Shown here: piece after piece, positions 12,872 to 17,464 of the stretch
Layout: every line of letters starts with the position of its first letter
Position numbering within the stretch: position 1 is the first letter of the stretch
Source: Clostridiales bacterium
Lineage (GTDB): Bacteria > Bacillota > Clostridia > Christensenellales > Aristaeellaceae
Direction: 5' to 3'
Length of the DNA stretch: 17,464 nucleotides
Assembly: GCA_012514225.1 (NCBI GenBank)
Contig: JAAZAQ010000236.1
Location: 1-17,464 of the forward strand
Program-made: the position numbers and the translations under genes
Notes under the pieces: model-generated
What the model was told of the DNA's origin: nothing
Database searches by the model: none
The model's input: only the letters and a program-made list of their open reading frames with translations

Positions 12872-12900
12872 GAAGCGCTTGTCACCAGGCGCTTCTTTTT
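12872..12900 (+). terminator. Riboswitch-controlled terminator before metK
   Basis: GAAGCGCTTG (12872-12881) pairs with CAGGCGCTTC (12886-12895), 10 bp with one G-U, over a TCAC loop. TTTTT follows at 12896-12900. The left arm overlaps the antiterminator partner GCTTGTC, giving the expected mutually exclusive switch: ligand bound, P1 and terminator form; ligand free, antiterminator forms. Confidence 0.93.
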
Positions 12901-12919
12901 CGGGAGGAAGGGAGAGACA

Positions 12920-14092
12920 ATGGACAGACTGTACACCGCGGAGAGCGTGACCGCGGGGCACCCGGACAAGATGTGCGACCAGATTTCCGACGCGGTGCTG
13001 GACGCGATTCTCAGGGAGGACCCGATGGCCCGCGTCGCCTGCGAGACCTGCGCGACGACGGGGCTGGTTTTGGTGATGGGCGAGATTTCCACCACCACCT
13101 ACGTGCCCATCCAGGACGTCGCGCGGCAGGTGGTGCTGGACATCGGGTACAACCGCGCCAAATTCGGCTTCGACGGCCATACCTGCGCCGTGCTGACCGC
13201 TTTCAACGAGCAGTCCGGGGACATCGCGGGGGGCGTCGACCACGCCCTGGAAGGCCGGGCGGAAGGCCGGCGGCAGACGGGCGCGGGGGACCAGGGGATG
13301 ATGTTCGGCTACGCGACGGACGAGACCCCGGAGCGCCTGCCCATGCCCATCGCCCTGGCCCACCGCCTGGCGCGGCGGATGGACGAGGTGCGCCGCTCCC
13401 GCCGGCTGCCCTGGATGCGACCGGACGGCAAAAGCCAGGTGAGCATCGCCTACCGGGACGGGAAGCCCCTTTCCGTGCGCAACGTCGTCATCTCCGTGCA
13501 CCACGACGAGTTGGTGACCCAGAAGGAAATCCGGGAGGCGATGATGGAGGAGGTCGTCCGGGCGGTCATCCCCGGCCACCTGCTCACGGAAGACACAGAA
13601 TACCTGGTCAACCCGTCCGGCCGCTTCGTCATCGGCGGGCCGGCGGGGGACAGCGGGCTGACGGGCCGCAAGATCATCGTGGACGCCTACGGCGGGTTTG
13701 TCCCGCACGGCGGCGGGTGTTTCTCCGGCAAGGACCCCACCAAGGTGGACCGTTCCGGCGCCTACATGGCCCGCTACGCCGCCCTGAACGTGCTGGAGGC
13801 GGGCCTGGCGAAGCGCTGCCAGGTTTCCCTGGCCTACGCCATCGGCCGCGCCCACCCGGTCAGCTTCGACGTGGACACCTTCGGCACCGGGGCCGTCCCG
13901 GACGAGCGGATCGCGGAGGCGCTGACCGCGGTCTTGGACTTCAGCCCGGACGGCATCATCGGGGAGCTGGACCTGCGCCGCCCGATTTACCGGCAGACCG
14001 CCGCCTACGGCCATTTCGGCCGGACTGACCTGGAGCTGCCCTGGGAGAACCCCTGCCGCGCTGCGGAGGTTAAAAAGGCGGCGCGCGGGTAA
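12920..14092 (+). CDS. metK: S-adenosylmethionine synthetase
   Basis: The product is 390 residues, normal for MetK, which joins methionine and ATP to make S-adenosylmethionine, the main methyl donor. Seen in order: [10 protein letters not shown] at residues 8-17 (His14, Asp16 and Lys17 of the ATP site), the signature [12 protein letters not shown] at 121-132, and the glycine-rich loop [16 protein letters not shown] at 264-279, with Cys267 where Ala is usual. The GGGAGG-type site upstream of the ATG at 12920 lies 19 bases after the riboswitch terminator. The gene is the only one in its transcript, ending at a palindromic terminator at 14122-14149. Control by S-adenosylmethionine through the S-box leader is clear from the sequence. 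Confidence 0.98.
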   Translation: MDRLYTAESVTAGHPDKMCDQISDAVLDAILREDPMARVACETCATTGLVLVMGEISTTTYVPIQDVARQVVLDIGYNRAKFGFDGHTCAVLTAFNEQSGDIAGGVDHALEGRAEGRRQTGAGDQGMMFGYATDETPERLPMPIALAHRLARRMDEVRRSRRLPWMRPDGKSQVSIAYRDGKPLSVRNVVISVHHDELVTQKEIREAMMEEVVRAVIPGHLLTEDTEYLVNPSGRFVIGGPAGDSGLTGRKIIVDAYGGFVPHGGGCFSGKDPTKVDRSGAYMARYAALNVLEAGLAKRCQVSLAYAIGRAHPVSFDVDTFGTGAVPDERIAEALTAVLDFSPDGIIGELDLRRPIYRQTAAYGHFGRTDLELPWENPCRAAEVKKAARG

Positions 14093-14121
14093 TCGCGCGG
14101 CTTTCTCGCCATAAAGACGAA

Positions 14122-14149
14122 GCGCCCGGAATCCGCGGATTCCGGGCGC
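14122..14149. terminator. Bidirectional terminator between metK and livF
   Basis: The 28 bases from 14122 to 14149 are a perfect palindrome: GCGCCCGGAATCC, a GC centre, and the complement GGATTCCGGGCGC. The plus strand continues GTTCCTCTT; the minus strand continues TTCGTCTTTAT. It sits between the convergent metK and livF stops, so it can end both transcripts. The T-tracts are interrupted. Confidence 0.75.
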
Positions 14150-14179
14150 GTTCCTCTTGACCCAGTCGACTGATTTGAT

Positions 14180-14884
14180 TCAGCCGCCCAGGTAGGCCCT
14201 CCGGACGTCCTCGTCCTCCATCAGCTCCCGCCCCAGGCCGGACTTGACCACGCGCCCAGTCTCCAGCACGTAGGCGCGGTGGGCGATGGACAGCGCCATC
14301 TGGGCGTTCTGCTCCACCAGCAGGATGGTGGTGCCCTCCTGGTTGACCTGGCGGATGATGCCGAAAATCTCCTGCACCAGCAGGGGGGAGAGCCCCATGG
14401 AGGGTTCGTCCATCATCAGCAGGCGGGGGCGGCCCATCATCGCGCGCCCCATGGCCAGCATCTGCTGCTCGCCGCCGGAGAGGGTGCCGGCCAGCTGCCT
14501 GCGCCGCTCCTTCAACCGGGGGAAGTGGGAGAAGACGGACTCCATGTCCTCCGCAACCTGGGCGGCGTCCCGGCGCGTGAAGGCGCCCATCTCCAGGTTT
14601 TCCTGCACCGTCATGCGGGAGAAGACGCGGCGGCCTTCCGGCACCTGGGCCAGGCCCATGGCGGAGAGGCGGTAGGCGGGGGTTTTGCGGATGGAGGCGC
14701 CCTCGAAGAGGATGTCGCCGGAGGAAATGGGCACCAGGCCCGAGATGGCGTTTAAGATGGAGCTCTTCCCGGCGCCGTTGGCGCCGATGAGGGAGACGAT
14801 TTCGCCCGGGGACACCTCGAAGGAGATGTCCCGCAGCGTATGGATGGCGCCGTAAAACAGGTTGATGTCCTGCACCTTAAGCAT
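14180..14884 (-). CDS. livF: Branched-chain amino acid-type ABC transporter ATP-binding protein LivF
   Basis: The product is 234 residues, the size of LivF, one of two cytoplasmic ATPases that power uptake of branched-chain amino acids or related substrates. Motifs: Walker A GANGAGKS at residues 34-41, Q-V-P-E-G-R-R-V-F at 80-88 typical of LivF, ABC signature LSGGEQ at 135-140, and Walker B L-L-M-M-D-E with Asp159 and Glu160. The position after Walker B reads L-L-V-E-Q-N, the LivF form with Gln instead of the switch His. The ATG at 14884 overlaps the end of the livM-livG gene by 8 bases and has an AAGGAGG site, so translation is coupled. It is the last gene of the operon. Substrate (leucine/isoleucine/valine, urea or amides) cannot be told from the ATPase. 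Confidence 0.94.
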   Translation of the reverse strand: MLKVQDINLFYGAIHTLRDISFEVSPGEIVSLIGANGAGKSSILNAISGLVPISSGDILFEGASIRKTPAYRLSAMGLAQVPEGRRVFSRMTVQENLEMGAFTRRDAAQVAEDMESVFSHFPRLKERRRQLAGTLSGGEQQMLAMGRAMMGRPRLLMMDEPSMGLSPLLVQEIFGIIRQVNQEGTTILLVEQNAQMALSIAHRAYVLETGRVVKSGLGRELMEDEDVRRAYLGG

Positions 14885-16736
14885 CGTCGGCCTCCTTCTG
14901 GGCCAGCTCGGCCTGTTCCTGCCCCAGGTAGGCGGCGACGACCTCCGGGTTGCTGCGGATTTCCTCCGGGCTGCCGTGCGCGATGACGCATCCGTAGTTG
15001 AGCACGTAAATCCGCTCGCAGATGCCCATGACCAGCCGCATGTCGTGCTCGATGAGCAGCACCGCGACGGAGAACTGGCTGCGGATGGTCTTGATGGTCT
15101 GCATCAGCTCGGACGTCTCGCTGGGGTTCATGCCGGCCGCCGGCTCGTCCAGCAGCAACACCTTGGGATTGGACGCCAGGGCGCGGCAGATTTCCAGCTT
15201 GCGCTGCTGGCCGTAGGGGAGGGAGCCCGCGTTGACGTCCGCCAGGTCCTCCATCCCGAATACGCGCAGCAGCTCGCGCGCGCGCACGTCGATGCCGCGC
15301 TCCTCCGACAGGCAGCGGGAGTTGCGGATGATGGCGCTGAAGGTGGAGTAGCGCATGCGGGAGTGGAAGGCGACCTTGATGTTGTCCAGCGCGCTCATGG
15401 AGCGGAAGAGCCGGATGTTCTGGAAAGTGCGGGCGATGCCGTCCATGGTGATCTGGTGGGTCATCCGCCCCTGCACCGGCTTGCCCATCAGGACGACCTG
15501 GCCTTCCGTGGGCGCGTAGACGCCGGTCAGGAGATTGAACACGGTGGTCTTGCCGGCGCCGTTGGGCCCGATAAGGCCGACGATTTCGTTGTCCATCAGC
15601 TGGATGCTGATGTTTTCCGCCGCCTTCAGGCCGCCGAAGGCGATGCCCAGCTTGTGCGTCTCCAGCACCGGCTTGTTTTCCCAGACGTCATACCGGGGCT
15701 GGAAGGGCATGCGCGTCTGCGCCTGCTTTTGCTTGAAAACCCGGCGGAAGAAGGCCTCCATGCGCTCCCAGGCGCCAAGCATGGAGAACTCTTTGGTGCC
15801 CAGCAGCCCCTTGGGGCGGAAAAGCATCATCAGGATGAGCAGCAGCGAATAAATAATCAGCCGGTATTCGGCCAGGCCGCGCAGGATTTCGGGCAAGGCG
15901 ACCAGCACGACGGAGGAGACCACGGAGCCGGTGATGGAGCCCATGCCGCCCAGCACCACCATGACCAGGTACTCGATGGACTTGTTGAAGCCGAACATCT
16001 TGGCGTTGAGGATGCTGGTCTGGTGGGCGAATAGTCCGCCGGCGATGCCCGCGTAGAACGAGGCGATCGTAAAGGCCAGCAGCTTGTAGCGGGTGGTGGG
16101 GATGCCGGTGGCCTCCGCCGCGATGGCGTTCTCACGGATGGAGATGATGGCGCGGCCGTGGCGGGAGCGGCCGAGGGTGAAGATGCTGGCGATGATGAGC
16201 GCGGTGATGAAAAACACGAAGGTGAACTGGATGGCGGAGGACAGGGCGCGGTCCTCCGAAAAGGCGCGGGACATGCGCGCGATGCGCGTGAGCCCGGCGG
16301 CGCCGCCGGTGACGGACAGGTTTTCGATGATGACGCGAATGATTTCGCCGAAGCCCAGGGTGATGATGGCCAGGTAGTCCCCCTGCAGCCGGAGGGCGGG
16401 GATGCCGATGAGCATGCCGAACAGCGCCGCGACAAGGCCGCCCAGCAGCAGGGAGATGGGCAGCGACAGCCCGAAGCCCATCGCGACGGACTTGGTGAAG
16501 ATGGCCGACACGTAGGCGCCGATGGCCATGAACCCGGCGTGGCCCAGGGCCAGCTGGCCCAGCAGGCCGGTGGTGACGTTGAGGCTGGCCGTCATGATGA
16601 CGGTGATGAGGACGGTGATGAGGATGTTGGACAGGTAGTTGTTCATCGTCCCGGTCAGGATGAGGGCGGTGACCACCGTGTAGAACAGAAAGATGGCCAG
16701 GAGGTTGAGGACGACGGCCTTGGTTTTCTTGTTCAT
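14877..16736 (-). CDS. Fused LivM permease and LivG ATPase of a branched-chain amino acid-type ABC transporter
   Basis: The product is one uninterrupted frame of 619 residues joining two subunits that are separate in E. coli. Residues 1 to about 315 are a LivM-type permease with several hydrophobic helices, L-G-H-A-G-F-M-A-I-G-A-Y at 64-75 and the cytoplasmic ATPase-contact loop R-S-R-H-G-R-A-I-I-S-I-R-E-N at 190-203. A ~45-residue basic/aromatic linker (about 315-358) leads to a LivG-type ATPase: Walker A GPNGAGKT at 390-397, R-T-F-Q-N-I-R-L-F at 436-444, signature LPYGQQRKLEI at 506-516, Walker B with Asp530 and Glu531, and switch His564. All active-site residues are present. The start has a GAGGTG site and lies 9 bases after livH. 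Substrate is not determined. Confidence 0.94.
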   Translation of the reverse strand: MNKKTKAVVLNLLAIFLFYTVVTALILTGTMNNYLSNILITVLITVIMTASLNVTTGLLGQLALGHAGFMAIGAYVSAIFTKSVAMGFGLSLPISLLLGGLVAALFGMLIGIPALRLQGDYLAIITLGFGEIIRVIIENLSVTGGAAGLTRIARMSRAFSEDRALSSAIQFTFVFFITALIIASIFTLGRSRHGRAIISIRENAIAAEATGIPTTRYKLLAFTIASFYAGIAGGLFAHQTSILNAKMFGFNKSIEYLVMVVLGGMGSITGSVVSSVVLVALPEILRGLAEYRLIIYSLLLILMMLFRPKGLLGTKEFSMLGAWERMEAFFRRVFKQKQAQTRMPFQPRYDVWENKPVLETHKLGIAFGGLKAAENISIQLMDNEIVGLIGPNGAGKTTVFNLLTGVYAPTEGQVVLMGKPVQGRMTHQITMDGIARTFQNIRLFRSMSALDNIKVAFHSRMRYSTFSAIIRNSRCLSEERGIDVRARELLRVFGMEDLADVNAGSLPYGQQRKLEICRALASNPKVLLLDEPAAGMNPSETSELMQTIKTIRSQFSVAVLLIEHDMRLVMGICERIYVLNYGCVIAHGSPEEIRSNPEVVAAYLGQEQAELAQKEADDA

Positions 16737-16745
16737 TCGCCCACC

Positions 16746-17464
16746 TCAGACCTTTTCCCGCGACAGGCTGCCGATGAGCCCGGTGGGCTTGACCAGCAGC
16801 ACCACGATGAGGATGCCGTAGACCACGGCGTCGGACATCTGGGTGGAGATGTAGGCCTTGGTCAGGCTTTCGGCGACCCCCATCACGAAGCCGCCCAGCA
16901 TGGCGCCGGGGATGATGCCGATGCCGCCCAGCACCGCGGCGATGAAGGCCTTCAGGCCCGGGAGGGACCCCATGGTGGGGGAGACCGCCGGGTAGGCCAT
17001 GACGTAGAGGAAGGCGCCGATGCCCGCCAGCGCGCAGCCGATGGCGAAGGTCAGGGTGATGGTGGTGTTGACGTTGATGCCCATCAGCTGGGCGGTGTTG
17101 TAGTCCTCGCTGGCCGCGCGCATGGCCTTGCCGGCCTTGCTGGCCTTGACGAAGACCTGCAGGATGACCATCAGCAGGGCGGAGACCGCCACCGTCAGCA
17201 CCGTGATGAAGCTGACCTGCAGGCCCAGGAAGCGGAGGGGGGGCACCTGCAGCAGCGTGGGGAAGGGGCGGGACTGCGCGCCGAAAATCAAAAGGGCGGC
17301 GTTTTGCAGCAGCATGCTCACCCCGATGGCCGTGATGAGGGAGGAGATGCGCGGCGAGGAGCGGAGGGGCTTGTAGGCAATCCGCTCGATGACCACGCCG
17401 AAGAGCACGCACATCAGGATGGCCGCCAGCAGCGCCGCGGGGGCCGGCCAGTTGAGGCTGACCA
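16746..17464 (-). CDS. livH: Branched-chain amino acid-type ABC transporter permease LivH, C-terminal part
   Basis: The frame is open to the right edge, so 238 residues of a protein usually near 290 are visible; the true start is outside the window. LivH is the second membrane subunit and pairs with LivM. Seen are several hydrophobic helices, the family segment G-V-V-I-E-R-I-A-Y-K-P-L-R just after the edge, the ATPase-contact loop G-K-A-M-R-A-A-S-E-D-Y-N-T-A-Q-L-M-G-I, the G-L-K-A-F-I-A-A-V-L-G-G-I-G segment, and a C-terminal V-L-L-V-K-P-T-G-L-I-G. It heads the visible part of a livH, livMG, livF operon. The operon promoter and any substrate-binding protein gene would lie beyond the edge. Confidence 0.93.
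   Translation of the reverse strand, partial: VSLNWPAPAALLAAILMCVLFGVVIERIAYKPLRSSPRISSLITAIGVSMLLQNAALLIFGAQSRPFPTLLQVPPLRFLGLQVSFITVLTVAVSALLMVILQVFVKASKAGKAMRAASEDYNTAQLMGINVNTTITLTFAIGCALAGIGAFLYVMAYPAVSPTMGSLPGLKAFIAAVLGGIGIIPGAMLGGFVMGVAESLTKAYISTQMSDAVVYGILIVVLLVKPTGLIGSLSREKV

Noticed and set aside
1..17464. Mobile elements, CRISPR arrays, tRNA/rRNA genes, toxin-antitoxin or defence genes
   Set aside because: None were recognised; no transposase or integrase motifs, no spaced direct repeats and no cloverleaf were seen, and gene composition is uniform across the window.

Overview
The window is GC-rich chromosomal DNA, with third codon positions almost always G or C, carrying densely packed housekeeping genes. 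It most likely comes from a member of the Bacillota, probably an uncultured high-GC clostridial lineage. The evidence is a plsX-acpP-rnc-smc-ftsY block, a darA (c-di-AMP receptor)-holB-ricT block, a SAM-I (S-box) riboswitch controlling metK through an intrinsic terminator, and strong AGGAGG-type ribosome binding sites. Genus cannot be read from the sequence. No mobile element, CRISPR array, tRNA or rRNA was seen, and no stretch longer than 300 bases lacks a gene.

Layout. (1) 1-3149, minus strand: darA, holB, ricT and pepF (pepF cut by the left edge) form one leftward operon from a well-formed promoter at 3199-3227. (2) 3308-9745, plus strand: plsX, acpP, rnc, smc and ftsY form a divergent operon covering phospholipid/fatty-acid synthesis, RNA processing, chromosome organisation and membrane targeting. 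It ends at a hairpin at 9774-9799. A second terminator-like hairpin lies inside the operon, at the acpP/rnc junction. (3) 9823-11232, minus strand: a lipoprotein with four peptidoglycan-binding repeats. (4) 11487-12050, plus strand: mntP, a manganese exporter, divergent from the lipoprotein. (5) 12053-12661, minus strand: uridine kinase, convergent with mntP and separated from it by only two bases. (6) 12725-14092, plus strand: metK under a complete SAM-I riboswitch. (7) 14180-17464, minus strand: branched-chain amino-acid-type ABC transporter genes livH (cut by the right edge), a fused livM-livG, and livF.

The sequence does not show a new defence or mobile system. The items most worth checking are: the terminator-like hairpin inside the 5' end of rnc; a carrier protein whose helix-II recognition residues differ from the textbook ACP; the LivM-LivG permease/ATPase fusion; a perfect 9-bp inverted repeat between the divergent darA and plsX promoters; and the structured ~134-nt leader of the peptidoglycan-binding lipoprotein. 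The genes themselves belong to recognised families. Start sites were chosen from promoters, Shine-Dalgarno sequences and overlaps, and in four cases the longest open frame was trimmed.
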